A stretch of DNA of 64,000 nt from an uncultured Bacteroidales bacterium (lineage in GTDB: Bacteria; Bacteroidota; Bacteroidia; Bacteroidales; Bacteroidaceae), in NCBI GenBank assembly GCA_902787575.1, contig CADAGX010000008.1, positions 1 to 64,000 of the forward strand, read 5' to 3'. The position numbers and the translations under genes are program-made. How positions within the stretch are numbered: position 1 is the first letter of the stretch; every line of letters begins with the position of its first letter. The notes under the pieces were generated by a model. That model saw only the letters and a list, made by a program, of their open reading frames with translations, ran no database searches and was not told the origin of the DNA. Positions 40,067 to 49,993 of this stretch are shown here, piece after piece.

Positions 40067-41905
40067 TCACTGCATGGTGTGGGCTATCTTGTCGGCATTC
40101 ATGCTGCGGGCACTGGCATCGAAAATCTGCTTGTAGAGCCCGCCCTGACGATACACTTCGTCGGGTGTGCCGCTCTGCACGACACGGCCCTCCTGCAGGA
40201 CGTAGATGAGGTCGGCATCGATAATCTGGCCGATGTTGTGCGAGATGATGACCACGGTGCGGCCGGCCTTGATGGCGTCGATGCTGCTCTTTATCTGCTC
40301 GGTGGCAATGGCATCGAGGCTGGCCGTGGGTTCGTCGAGGAAGATGACGGGCGGATTCTTTACGAACATGCGGGCAATGGCCACTCGCTGCTGCTGGCCG
40401 CCACTGAGTTGCAGGGCCGGCGTGTCGAAGCCGTGCGGCAGGGCCATCACCTGGTCGTAGAGGCTGGCCTGACGGGCTGCGTGGAGGATGTCCTCGTGCG
40501 TGGCAGTGGGATTGCCGTAGCGGATGTTCTCCTCGATGGAGCCGTCGAAGATGTGGTTCTTCTGCAGCACGAGGCCAACGTGCTCGCGCAGGCAGCGCGT
40601 GTCCCAGCGGTCGAGCTCCACGCCGTCGAGCGTGACGCTGCCCGAGTCGGGCCGATAGAACTTGTCGAGCAGGCTCACGATGGTGGTCTTGCCGGCTCCG
40701 CTCAGCCCCACGAGCGCCGTTATCTTGCCAGCCGGAATGCGTAGCGTGACGTCGTGAAGCGCCTGATTACCATTGGGATACGTGAAGTTGACACCCTGCA
40801 TGCAGAACTCGCCCCGCACCTCGGCGGCACGATGCTCGCCGGTGGCCTCCACCTCGCCGTCGGCATGCAGGATGGAGAAGAAGCCCTCGGCGTAGATGAG
40901 CGCATCGTTGAGGTCGTCGTAGATGCGGTGGAGCTGCCGAATCGGGGCGCTGACATTGGCAAAGAGCATGACATGGTACATTATCTTGCCGATGCTCATG
41001 CCCGGGTAGTCGATGAGCACCAGATAGGCCGTAAGGATGATGATGAGCACGGTGCCTATCTGCTCGAGGAAGCTCTTCAGGCCGTTGAAGAAATAGCTCT
41101 GGCGGCGCGTGGCGAGCTGGCGGTCGGTCATCTGCGTCTGCACGTCGGCCTGACGGTCGGCCTCTATCGGCTCGCGGTTGAAGGACTTGATGACGGCGAT
41201 GCTCTCGATGATGTTGAGTATCCCCTGACTGACGGCCTGATGGCTCTGGAAGATGCTGCGGCGGCCTCCCTTCATGCGGCGCGCCTGTATGTTGGTGACC
41301 CAGAAGTAGATGGGCACGATGCAGAGTGCCACCAGTCCCACATACACATTGGCCGCAAACATCAGACAGAGGGCCAAGATGGCACTGGTGAAGAGCGGCA
41401 GAATCTCGATGAAGAAACCGTTCACCGTGTTGCTCAGGCTCATGATGCCGCGGTCGATGCGCGACTGCAGGCGGCCGGTCTCGTTGCCCTCGGCCGAGAA
41501 GAAATCCATGCGGAAGGACAGAATGCGCTCCACCACACGCAGCGAGAGGTCGCGGCTCACGAGGATGCGCATACGCTCGCCGAAATAGCGCTGGAAGAAC
41601 GTGACGAGCAAGGACACCACTTCCTTGCCAAGCAGGATGGAACTTATAATCAGCAGGATGCGAGTGGCACGGCTCCACGCGAAGGTGGGCTCGTGGAGGA
41701 GCGCATTGATGGCGTCCACGGCGCGGTCGAGCACGACTGCGTTCACCTGCGCCATGAGCGAGCCCACGAGCGTAAGCGACAGCGTGACGGCGATGAGCCA
41801 CCGATAGGGCAGCACAAAGGGGAGGATGTTGCGCAACAGGCGCAGGAGCGTCATCTTCTCGGTGGGAGCAGAGGCGACGGGTGTGGAATCTTGCGTGGCG
41901 GACAT
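40067..41905 (-). CDS. ABC exporter, fused permease and ATPase (MsbA/multidrug type)
   Basis: 612 residues, half-transporter working as a homodimer in the inner membrane. The N-terminal half has six membrane helices (about 30-330, starting NILPFVLPYRWLIAVTLSLT). The ATPase half has Walker A GLSGAGKTT (about 398), signature LSGGQQQRVAIAR, Walker B VIFLDEPTASLD and a switch His in ISHNIGQI. Substrate is not predictable from sequence; lipid A precursors, lipids or drugs are typical. It starts 22 bp after sprA and may be in its transcript. Confidence 0.88.
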   Translation of the reverse strand: MSATQDSTPVASAPTEKMTLLRLLRNILPFVLPYRWLIAVTLSLTLVGSLMAQVNAVVLDRAVDAINALLHEPTFAWSRATRILLIISSILLGKEVVSLLVTFFQRYFGERMRILVSRDLSLRVVERILSFRMDFFSAEGNETGRLQSRIDRGIMSLSNTVNGFFIEILPLFTSAILALCLMFAANVYVGLVALCIVPIYFWVTNIQARRMKGGRRSIFQSHQAVSQGILNIIESIAVIKSFNREPIEADRQADVQTQMTDRQLATRRQSYFFNGLKSFLEQIGTVLIIILTAYLVLIDYPGMSIGKIMYHVMLFANVSAPIRQLHRIYDDLNDALIYAEGFFSILHADGEVEATGEHRAAEVRGEFCMQGVNFTYPNGNQALHDVTLRIPAGKITALVGLSGAGKTTIVSLLDKFYRPDSGSVTLDGVELDRWDTRCLREHVGLVLQKNHIFDGSIEENIRYGNPTATHEDILHAARQASLYDQVMALPHGFDTPALQLSGGQQQRVAIARMFVKNPPVIFLDEPTASLDAIATEQIKSSIDAIKAGRTVVIISHNIGQIIDADLIYVLQEGRVVQSGTPDEVYRQGGLYKQIFDASARSMNADKIAHTMQ

Positions 41906-41927
41906 AGGCTGTGGCCTTAGGAATGGT

Positions 41928-44900
41928 TTATCTCGTCAGCGAGAACTTCATGCTCAGACCGAAGTCCTGCGTGATGGTCGGGTAGCTGGTGCTGGAGAGG
42001 AGCGGCTGCGAGCGCTGGCGGTCGTAGTAGAGGCTGAGCGTAACCATGCGGCTCATGGTGTAGTCGATTTGGGCGCTCGTCTTGATGGCCATATTGCCGC
42101 TGGTGGCTTCGCACAGGCTGGTCTGCAGGTCGCGCTTGATGGCATCCTGATTGCGCAGGCTGAAGTCGAAGCGCAGGTTCAGGTCGTGTGCAAAGTTGCT
42201 GCGGCCGCTGTTCTTCTGCTGGTTGGCGTCGGTCGCGCGCTGGCGGTCGTCGGTCGTCTTCTTGGCCTTACTCTTGCTGTTCTTGGCCATGCGCGAGCTG
42301 GCTCTCGACATGCCGAAGAGGCTGCCCAGGCGGAAGTCGTTGATTTTGTATCCCAGACCCAGCACGATGTCCTTGCTGCCCGTCTCGTTGAGCTGGGCGC
42401 TGGTCATGCTGAGGTTGAGCACGCGTGTGGTCTTGTACTCCATCTTCAGCGTCATGTTGTTGTTGAACGTCATATTCAGGCCGAGCAGCGGCGAGAAACT
42501 CTCGTTGATGGAGACGGTGCCGACGTCGTACATCGAGGTTGGCACGTAGTTGCCCGTGGTGGTATTGAGCGCATAACCCATGCTGCCGCCGCTGCCCATT
42601 GCCTCCACCCACGAGCTGAACGAATTGTAAGCTCCGACGGCATAGACGCTCTTGTAGGCGTGCGTCAGCGTCACGCTCTTGAAGTGGTCGCGCACCCACG
42701 GCAGGTTGCTCAGCCCCTTGTACGTCATGCTCCAGTTGGGCAGCATCTTGGTGATGGCCGGGAAGATGTCGAGCGAGCGCGTGCTGGCGTTGCCGCCCGT
42801 GTATGCTGCCAGGAAGGCCGGCACCATCACGTCGGCGCTGTAGCGGTCTACGGTTCCGTTCTCGGGGTTGAACGCTCCGCTCATGCCGGTGCCCTCGGGA
42901 TAGCGAGTGCCCATGTAACGGCGCTCCACACGCTGCTGGAAGATGCCCAGATAATCTTGGAAGCGTGTGAAAGTGGAACTGTGGTAGCCGTTGTTCACAT
43001 TGCCACGCTTGGCAAAGGTGCTCTTGAGGCTTATGGTGGTGATGTTGAACGAGCCGCTCTGCGTGGTGGGATTTCCCAGATACATGTACTGAATGCTCTT
43101 GTTGCGGTTGTCCGTCCGGCTCATGTTGATGTCTATCTTCAGGTCGGTAAACGGCTCCACCGACACCTTCACCTGCAGGTCTTTCGTGGTGGCAGAGGCT
43201 GCCGGAGTGGCCACGCTGTCGGCACAGAGCAGCCAGTTGCGTCCCTTGGCCGTCTCGATGTAAGAATCGTCCGTCAGACCGAAACCGAAGCCGACGCCCG
43301 GACTCAGCAGACCTGCCTGACGGCTCTGGCCAAGCATGTCGCCCACATCGGGCAGGAAGCCGGGCAGCGAGAGATTGTAGGTGGTACGGTAGCTGACAGA
43401 CACGTTGCGCACCATCATCAGGAAGCGGGCCGCGGACTGCAGCAGGGTGTAGCCCTTCATCTCCTCGCGCTTGGGCAGTGCCACCACGTTGAGTCGCACC
43501 TTGGTGGTGTCCTCAGGCGCGCGCGTAATCCTTATACTATTCTCGTCCACCTTCTTGAACTTGATTTTGTACGGGTGGCCGGTGCTGTCGAGGGCTGTGA
43601 CGCGGATGCGGTTGCTCTTCTGGTCGTGCTTTATCACGAGCACCGAGTCGGGATAGAGTGTTATCTCCTCGGCGAAGCCCTTGTTCTTCTTCTCGTTCAC
43701 CTTTTGCTGGCTACGGCCCTGCACGTTCGACTGGCGCGACTGCACCTGAGCCTTCCGGCGAGCAATGATGGAGTCGGGCGACTCGCCGGTCTTTGCTGCT
43801 TCCTCCTCGGCCTTCTGACGCTCGGATTTCTCAAATTCGCGCTGCCGCTTCTTGGCATCGTCCTCGCGCTGCTTCTCTACTTTCTTCTTGTTGGCAGCGT
43901 TCTTGGCACTCGAAGCCGAGAATCGCTTGTTCGTCTCCTGCAGGAACTTGCTGTGATTGTAGAGTTTCTCCAAGTCGATGCGGCCGTTCAGGTTGATGTT
44001 TCGCTGGCTGTTGATGGTATTACCCAGCGTGCCGCCACCCTCGAGCCTTGCACCGCGCCGCCAGTTGTAAGTGCCGTTGTAGGAGCCGTCGGCGCTGAGC
44101 CAGTCGAGCACCGGAATCTTGTCGAGCGGCACCTTGTAGCTGGCCTGCACGTTCTGATTGTAGTCGAGCGGACGGCCAAAGCTGCGAAGGCTCATCTTCA
44201 CCGAGTCTTTCCACGCTTCGTAGAGGTCGGGATAGAGGTCTTTGTTCACCTGCATGTAAGGCTCCACCACTTCGGCTCGCGTGCCGCTCTGGAACGTGAA
44301 GTGCAACGCCTTGAAAATGTCCCATCGCAACTGGAAATTGCGGTTCCAAAGGAAATTCTGGCTGAAGCTCACAGGCAGTGCCGTGGGCGTCTCGATGTTG
44401 TCGAGGTCGCGCTCCTGGAGTTCGTAGTAAGTGCGGTTCAGTTCGGTGCTGAACGTGATGCTCTGCGGTGCGTACGAGAGGTTCTGTGCCTTCAGCAGGT
44501 CGAGCCACTTGCTCTTGGACTTCATCTTCTTGAATGGCTCCCATGCCTTCCAGTTCGGGCTCCACGCATAGTTCATGCCGCCACGCCAGTTCTTCTCGTG
44601 TTCGTAGACCGTTGTCTCGCCTTCCGAGCTGTTGCTGCTGTGGCTGTAATTGAACGTAAAGTTGCCCGGGTCGTATGGCATGGGGTGCTTCAGGCTAACG
44701 ACGTTCACCTTGATGCCGCTGAAGGAGAGATTCTTGCTCACCTCGGTATGCGTGGTAAGCGATTTCAGCGAGTCTTTCTCATGCTTCGTGCTGAGCGCGT
44801 CCAGTGCATCGCTGAGCTGCATGTCGCTGTCGAACGGATTGTACTTCGGCTTCACCGTTTCCTTGCTGTAGCTGTAGTAGAGCGGAACGTTCACCTTTGC

Positions 44901-47900
44901 TTTCTCGGGCAGCAGGCGTCCGAGCTCCACGTTCGTAGTGATTGCGTAGTTGAGGTTGTTCTCGTCGCGCCGAGCCATCACGCTCTGCTCGATGCCGCCA
45001 AAGCCGGCTGTCTCGAGATGTCCCACCACGTTTACCGAACCGATGTCCGAGAGCTGCAGGTTCATGTTGCCCTGTGCAGCCCAGCCGCCCTCGTTGGTAA
45101 ACTCCTGCAGGCGCAGTTCGTTCACCCACACTTCCACACTCTTCACCGTACGACCGTTGTTGCGCACACCCACCATGATGGTCTTCACCTCGCCCAGCGA
45201 CGGATTTCCCATAATGGAGATGCGGTTGCTCGGGTGCTTGTCGTCGTAGTCCGAGAAGAGCTTGTTCATGCTCGTCAGGCCGAGGCTGCTCTGCGTGTTG
45301 CGTGCCTTCTTCAGACTGGTGAGCAGGTCGAAGTCGAAGTCCATCATATTCTCTTGCGGCCAGACGGCGCGGCAACCCGACGGGCTGTACGTGTCGTAAA
45401 CGCCTTCCGGCGTGAGTTTCAGCGGCACTTCGTACTCGTAGAAATTGCTCTTGTAGTCCGAGCCCAAACGCAGGAACACGCTTGTCTCGCCGTCCTGCAG
45501 GTCGGTGATGTTCTCGGCCAACGCATTGGCGTGGATAAACATCTGTATGTGCTTGTACTTGCGCATGTCGTACGAGCAGTTCTTATAGACGGCACGTGCA
45601 TCGCCGGGGCTCAGATTCTTCACGGTCATGGCCAGTGCCTGTTCGTTGCTCTCCACAAGCTGCGTCTGCGACGGGTCCGTAACACGACTGATGCCTGGAG
45701 GCAGCACGTAGTTGACGGGCTGCTTCTCGTTGTTCTCCTCTATGTTTACGGTGCTCACTTCCAGTGTGCCGCTCACCGAAGGCGCCTCGCCGGTGTATAG
45801 TGCCTGCTCGTAGGCTTGCCAGTCGCTGTGCACGAGGTCGAGGGTAGCAAGGCGGAGAATCACTTCCTCTTGGAAGCCCGTCAGGAACAGACGCATGAAG
45901 CGGATACTCGTGAAGTCGGAGATGCTACCTTGCTTCGAGTCGTAGGCATCCAGTGGCACGCGGAAGAGATACCAAGTGCACTCCTCCGTGTTGCCGTTGC
46001 GAAGCTTCACGCTGGCCACACGCTTGTCGGCAATGTGATTGCGGCCGACCACCATATCCTCGGGCCGTATGCTGATGTGATACTGGTAGTACTTTTCGTA
46101 TTCGTTGAGCGTGTAGTCCTGATTGAGGTCCTCCACATCCGGCGTGCTCTTCCATGCCGTCTCGTAGTTCTCGGGATTCGTGTCGCTGTCTGCGCTGTTG
46201 CCCTGCGGCATGTTCACGCGCTTGTATCGGTCGAGGATGCTCTTGCGCGCTGCGTCGAAGTCCGTACCCCGGTAGTAATGGTAGTTGTCGTTTGCGGGGT
46301 CGGCCTGCAGGCTGTCGAACACCTGTGCGTTCACCTTTCCCTGCATTTGCTGCAGATACTGCGCATAGGTGTTGAACTGGCGCTCCTCGTCGTCGTTCAA
46401 GCCATTGAGGCCGACATCCTGTCGCGCGCGCGCGCCTTTTTCATTATTAAATGCGTACGTGACGCTGGTGGTGTTCGGCACTCGGCCCCACAGCCCGTCG
46501 GTCCAATATTGGCTGTTGCCGTCTACGGGCATTCCGCTCTCGAAGTATTTCTTTCCGTCCTTCAGGATATCCTCGCTCACCTCGCCCAGATTGATGTAGA
46601 AGTCGCCACCGTGATTGCCGGGTTTGTCTTTCTTGTAGATAAACGGGTCCATCATCCAGAACTCGATGTACGCGATGTTCTGTGCCTCGAAGTCCGTGTT
46701 GTCCATCTTGCGCATCATACCGCCCCAGCGAGTCTGCGGGTTGGCCAGTCGTCCGTCCTGCCCGACGTCGGTCGTCAGGTTGTAGGCACCACGTTCGGTG
46801 GGATAATAAGCGATGTTCAGCACATTGAGGCTGCTGGCGCTGTTGTAGCTATTCTGCGCCTTGTGGGGATAAAGTTCGCGTTCGTAAACCTCACGCACGT
46901 AGTGGTTCGAGAGCTGCTCCATGTCGCTCTTGATATGGCTGGGTGTGAGCGTGCTGCTGCGGCGCGTGAAGATGGGATCGACGTAGTACCACGCGAGCAA
47001 TGCGCGGTTCTGGCCGTAGCGTAGGTCGTTAGAGAGCGAGCTTTCGGGGAACATGGAGGGTGTACTCGACATGCTCCAGTACGTGGGCTGCGAGAGGCTC
47101 GTCTTCATGCTGCTGCTCTCGAAATCGTCGAGATACGAGGCGCTGCCCTGAATCTTCTTGTTCTGCCCTGCAATGAGCTGTGCCACCTCTCCGTTGAAGG
47201 TCAGCAAGCTGGGTCGCGTGGCCTGGATGAGCGGCAACTTGTCTATCATATCCGTGAGCCATTGGCTCTCGTGCTTCCAGCTGATGTGTCCGCCCCAGAG
47301 TGTATTCTTCAGCGGCTCGCTGCCCATGTTCACTTTCGTCGTCAGCGGCTGCTCGTTGAGGAACATCATGGTGCCGCCCACGGTAAGGTTCTTGTTGAGT
47401 TCGTAGTCGAGGTTCACGCCCATCATCGTCTTGCGCTGCATAGCGTACGTGTCGTTGCTCTCCACGCTGGCGCTGATGTTTGTGCCGGCGTCTATGAGGC
47501 TCTGATTGATGATGTTTACGCGTCCCATGCTGTAGTCCACCGTGTAGTCGGTGTTCTCGGTCAGCGTCATACCACCGGCAGTAACGATGACGGAGCCGGG
47601 CGCCACGTTCGTCACTCCGAGGTCTATCTCGGCATTGTTCGTGCCCTTGTAGTGTCCGGTGATAAGGAACTTGTCGTGCTCGGCAATCTCCTCTGCCACC
47701 GTCTTGGTGCTGTCGTAGAGTTCGTCGAAACAATACTTGTCGGCCACAGCGTCATTGCCAATCCACTTACGCAGATGGCTGCCGAAAGGTTCTGCCACGG
47801 GGAAGATGATACGTCCCTTCTGTATCGTGAAGCCTTCCACGAAGTCGAACTGGCCGTTGGAGTTTGCATTGTTGTTTGCGTCGAGTCGGTCCAGATTCAT

Positions 47901-49781
47901 GGCCTTCAGCAGCGTGGTATTCTTGAGCGATTCCTCGGGCAGGTAGGTCAGATATACGCCTGTGCTGTCGCTCAGGTATTTTATATCGAGTCGGAATTTC
48001 TCTTTCTGCACGGAGTTCGCTCCCAAGTTGTAGATGTTTTTCATCATTAGGCGCCACGTAGGCAGACTGGGACTACCCGTCGTTCCCTTCAGCAGCTTCA
48101 CGAAGAGAGCCTGCGTGTTGCTGCTAAGGTCGCTGGCAAACTCGCCCACCTGATAAGTCTGCCCGCCGTAGGTATATTCGTAGGCGACAGCCAGCACGTC
48201 GTCCGTCTGCAGCGTGCTGTTGAGGCTCACATATCCCAGTGCGCTGTTCAGCGTGTACTCGCTGCTCGTCAGTTTGCGGGCCGACTGCAGCTTCTCGTAG
48301 TCCACCGAGCCTTCCAGACCGGCCTCGCCATCCAGTATATTTGTGGCCTGACTGATGTCGCGTGCGCCGGCATACTGACTCACCATTGCGTCGTACTCGC
48401 TGTTGCTGCGGTTGCTCGGCACGGAGACGCCCGTCGGCGTCCAGTTGCTATTGGAGATAAAGGAGGTTTCGCCCAAGTCGGCCAAGGCAATGATGTTGCG
48501 GTTGCTCTCGCTGTTGCTTGTCTTGTTTGTTACCCAGATTTCCACGCGCTTCACGTTGATTCCGCTGGCGATAGTCGGCAACGTGCGCATGCTCTTGTCG
48601 AATTGCTCGCGGAAGAAATGCGAGAGGAAGAAGTGGCGGTTGGCCTCGTAGTTCGTGCTGCTGAACTCAAAAGCGTTCGTCTGGCTGCCTCCCTTGCTGC
48701 TGGCAGTGGCCGTGGCACTCTTCTTTTGGCTCAGCACGGTCTGCAGTTTCAGTTTTCCGAACTGCACATCTGTGCGCAATCCGAAGAGGCTGCTTACGCC
48801 CGGCACCAGGCTAACGTTGCTGGGGAACGACACATTGCCGGCCTCGATGAGTTTCACGATTTCGTCCTCCTTGCCGTCGTACTTCAGCTTCAGGTTCTGC
48901 TGGTCGAAGTCGAACGTGGCCTCTGTGTTGTAATTCAGATTCAGGTCCACCTTGTCGCCCACTTTACCGTTCATCGACAGGTTGATTTTCTCGTCGAAGT
49001 CGAAGCCAAACGTTTTCCGACGGCTTGCAGCCAGAGCAGGGTTGTTCACTTTCTTCATGTTGGCGCCCATCTTCAGCTCGGCGCTACCCTGCGTTTTCAG
49101 CTGCACACCGCCGGGACCGAAGATTTTCTCAGCCGGTCCGAGGTCGAACTTCATGTCCGTGAAGTCAAACTTGCTCTTGCCCGAGTTCTCGAACGCCTCA
49201 CGATTCTTCTGTCGGTAGTATCGCTGCATCGACTGCCGAAGGCTCCACTGGCTATACTCCTCGGGCGTCATCAGCAACGGAGCGTCGAGATAACCGGTGG
49301 CTGTGCCCAGCGTCATGCCAGCCTGTCCGGGAATGCCGGTTCCCACGCTGGCTGCGCTGCTCTGCTGGCTGCCCGATGTGGTGGACGACTTGCGCTGGAA
49401 GTTGGGCGTTGCCGTCTGCGTGGTAGGTTTCGGTGCCTGACTGACCGTGCCGCCCTTGCCTGTAGTCTGACCGCCCTGTGCGCCCAGCGTAGTGCCCACG
49501 GTGTAGGTATTGTCCTTCTCGTCGTAGGTAACAGTTGTCTGCAAGTTGTCGGGGTCGCGAAGGTCGGCAGTGCGCTCCTTCAGGTCCTTCTTGTCCTGCA
49601 CTCCGGTGCGACGCACGCTGTAGCGCGCGTGCTTCTGCCGCGTGGTATCTGCGGGAGCCTCCGCCACACCGCGACCGAAAGACACAGCATTGCCCGTCGT
49701 CAGCATTTCTATGCAGAAGACAGACAGCAGGATGAGTATGATTCTACGCGCGCTCACGGAAATAATAACGCATACGCGCAT
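41928..49781 (-). CDS. sprA: SprA/Sov, giant outer-membrane channel of type IX secretion
   Basis: 2617 residues from the ATG at 49781 (MRVCVIISVSARRIILILLS), which begins a signal-like segment; earlier in-frame ATGs would put about 60 odd residues before it. Recognisable SprA traits: size, the N-terminal repeat elements (GPGGVQLKTQGSAELKMGAN, FDEKINLSMNGKVGDKVDLN), a second block around FDFDLL and VEVWVNELRLQEF, and long beta-barrel-like C-terminal stretches ending in FGLSMKFSLTR. SprA forms the 36-strand translocation pore of the T9SS. A charged helix (KKKVEKQREDDAKKRQREFE, DNA about 43.65-43.94 kb) interrupts the barrel. Other T9SS genes are not in the window, but two proteins here carry sorting-like tails. 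Confidence 0.92.
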   Translation of the reverse strand: MRVCVIISVSARRIILILLSVFCIEMLTTGNAVSFGRGVAEAPADTTRQKHARYSVRRTGVQDKKDLKERTADLRDPDNLQTTVTYDEKDNTYTVGTTLGAQGGQTTGKGGTVSQAPKPTTQTATPNFQRKSSTTSGSQQSSAASVGTGIPGQAGMTLGTATGYLDAPLLMTPEEYSQWSLRQSMQRYYRQKNREAFENSGKSKFDFTDMKFDLGPAEKIFGPGGVQLKTQGSAELKMGANMKKVNNPALAASRRKTFGFDFDEKINLSMNGKVGDKVDLNLNYNTEATFDFDQQNLKLKYDGKEDEIVKLIEAGNVSFPSNVSLVPGVSSLFGLRTDVQFGKLKLQTVLSQKKSATATASSKGGSQTNAFEFSSTNYEANRHFFLSHFFREQFDKSMRTLPTIASGINVKRVEIWVTNKTSNSESNRNIIALADLGETSFISNSNWTPTGVSVPSNRSNSEYDAMVSQYAGARDISQATNILDGEAGLEGSVDYEKLQSARKLTSSEYTLNSALGYVSLNSTLQTDDVLAVAYEYTYGGQTYQVGEFASDLSSNTQALFVKLLKGTTGSPSLPTWRLMMKNIYNLGANSVQKEKFRLDIKYLSDSTGVYLTYLPEESLKNTTLLKAMNLDRLDANNNANSNGQFDFVEGFTIQKGRIIFPVAEPFGSHLRKWIGNDAVADKYCFDELYDSTKTVAEEIAEHDKFLITGHYKGTNNAEIDLGVTNVAPGSVIVTAGGMTLTENTDYTVDYSMGRVNIINQSLIDAGTNISASVESNDTYAMQRKTMMGVNLDYELNKNLTVGGTMMFLNEQPLTTKVNMGSEPLKNTLWGGHISWKHESQWLTDMIDKLPLIQATRPSLLTFNGEVAQLIAGQNKKIQGSASYLDDFESSSMKTSLSQPTYWSMSSTPSMFPESSLSNDLRYGQNRALLAWYYVDPIFTRRSSTLTPSHIKSDMEQLSNHYVREVYERELYPHKAQNSYNSASSLNVLNIAYYPTERGAYNLTTDVGQDGRLANPQTRWGGMMRKMDNTDFEAQNIAYIEFWMMDPFIYKKDKPGNHGGDFYINLGEVSEDILKDGKKYFESGMPVDGNSQYWTDGLWGRVPNTTSVTYAFNNEKGARARQDVGLNGLNDDEERQFNTYAQYLQQMQGKVNAQVFDSLQADPANDNYHYYRGTDFDAARKSILDRYKRVNMPQGNSADSDTNPENYETAWKSTPDVEDLNQDYTLNEYEKYYQYHISIRPEDMVVGRNHIADKRVASVKLRNGNTEECTWYLFRVPLDAYDSKQGSISDFTSIRFMRLFLTGFQEEVILRLATLDLVHSDWQAYEQALYTGEAPSVSGTLEVSTVNIEENNEKQPVNYVLPPGISRVTDPSQTQLVESNEQALAMTVKNLSPGDARAVYKNCSYDMRKYKHIQMFIHANALAENITDLQDGETSVFLRLGSDYKSNFYEYEVPLKLTPEGVYDTYSPSGCRAVWPQENMMDFDFDLLTSLKKARNTQSSLGLTSMNKLFSDYDDKHPSNRISIMGNPSLGEVKTIMVGVRNNGRTVKSVEVWVNELRLQEFTNEGGWAAQGNMNLQLSDIGSVNVVGHLETAGFGGIEQSVMARRDENNLNYAITTNVELGRLLPEKAKVNVPLYYSYSKETVKPKYNPFDSDMQLSDALDALSTKHEKDSLKSLTTHTEVSKNLSFSGIKVNVVSLKHPMPYDPGNFTFNYSHSSNSSEGETTVYEHEKNWRGGMNYAWSPNWKAWEPFKKMKSKSKWLDLLKAQNLSYAPQSITFSTELNRTYYELQERDLDNIETPTALPVSFSQNFLWNRNFQLRWDIFKALHFTFQSGTRAEVVEPYMQVNKDLYPDLYEAWKDSVKMSLRSFGRPLDYNQNVQASYKVPLDKIPVLDWLSADGSYNGTYNWRRGARLEGGGTLGNTINSQRNINLNGRIDLEKLYNHSKFLQETNKRFSASSAKNAANKKKVEKQREDDAKKRQREFEKSERQKAEEEAAKTGESPDSIIARRKAQVQSRQSNVQGRSQQKVNEKKNKGFAEEITLYPDSVLVIKHDQKSNRIRVTALDSTGHPYKIKFKKVDENSIRITRAPEDTTKVRLNVVALPKREEMKGYTLLQSAARFLMMVRNVSVSYRTTYNLSLPGFLPDVGDMLGQSRQAGLLSPGVGFGFGLTDDSYIETAKGRNWLLCADSVATPAASATTKDLQVKVSVEPFTDLKIDINMSRTDNRNKSIQYMYLGNPTTQSGSFNITTISLKSTFAKRGNVNNGYHSSTFTRFQDYLGIFQQRVERRYMGTRYPEGTGMSGAFNPENGTVDRYSADVMVPAFLAAYTGGNASTRSLDIFPAITKMLPNWSMTYKGLSNLPWVRDHFKSVTLTHAYKSVYAVGAYNSFSSWVEAMGSGGSMGYALNTTTGNYVPTSMYDVGTVSINESFSPLLGLNMTFNNNMTLKMEYKTTRVLNLSMTSAQLNETGSKDIVLGLGYKINDFRLGSLFGMSRASSRMAKNSKSKAKKTTDDRQRATDANQQKNSGRSNFAHDLNLRFDFSLRNQDAIKRDLQTSLCEATSGNMAIKTSAQIDYTMSRMVTLSLYYDRQRSQPLLSSTSYPTITQDFGLSMKFSLTR

Positions 49782-49802
49782 GGATTTATTATTTCCACAC
49801 GT

Positions 49803-49868
49803 CATTTTTTCGCACGCGACGTGTCGCAATTCAGCACGCGACGCGTGGCGCGTGAATAATTGCCACAC
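49803..49868. repeat. Copy of the GCGACGCGTGGC repeat family upstream of sprA
   Basis: CACGCGACGTGTCGCAATT then CACGCGACGCGTGGCG and GCCACACGTA: the same words as at 15266-15346 and 57370-57440, in a leader between divergent sprA and yicC. Confidence 0.55.
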
Positions 49869-49944
49869 GTATTTGCACAGCCAATGCAAAAATGCCAAAA
49901 AGAGTAGGCGGCACTCGGGAAAAGGAAGAAAAAAAAGATTTTTC

Positions 49945-49975
49945 TTCGCTTTTCCGCTCATTTGCACTACCTTTG
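49945..49975 (+). promoter_or_regulatory. Promoter of the yicC-gmk-nadD-ispF run
   Basis: TTCG (49945-49948), 19 nt, TACCTTTG (49968-49975), 18 bp before the ATG at 49994. Confidence 0.6.
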
Positions 49976-49993
49976 TGGAAAAATTCGCACGAT

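Noticed and set aside
41826-45800. A 1324-residue open frame on the plus strand
   Set aside because: It is antisense to sprA; the composition (Val/His/Leu/Gln-rich, no domain) is that expected from the reverse frame of a GC-rich gene.
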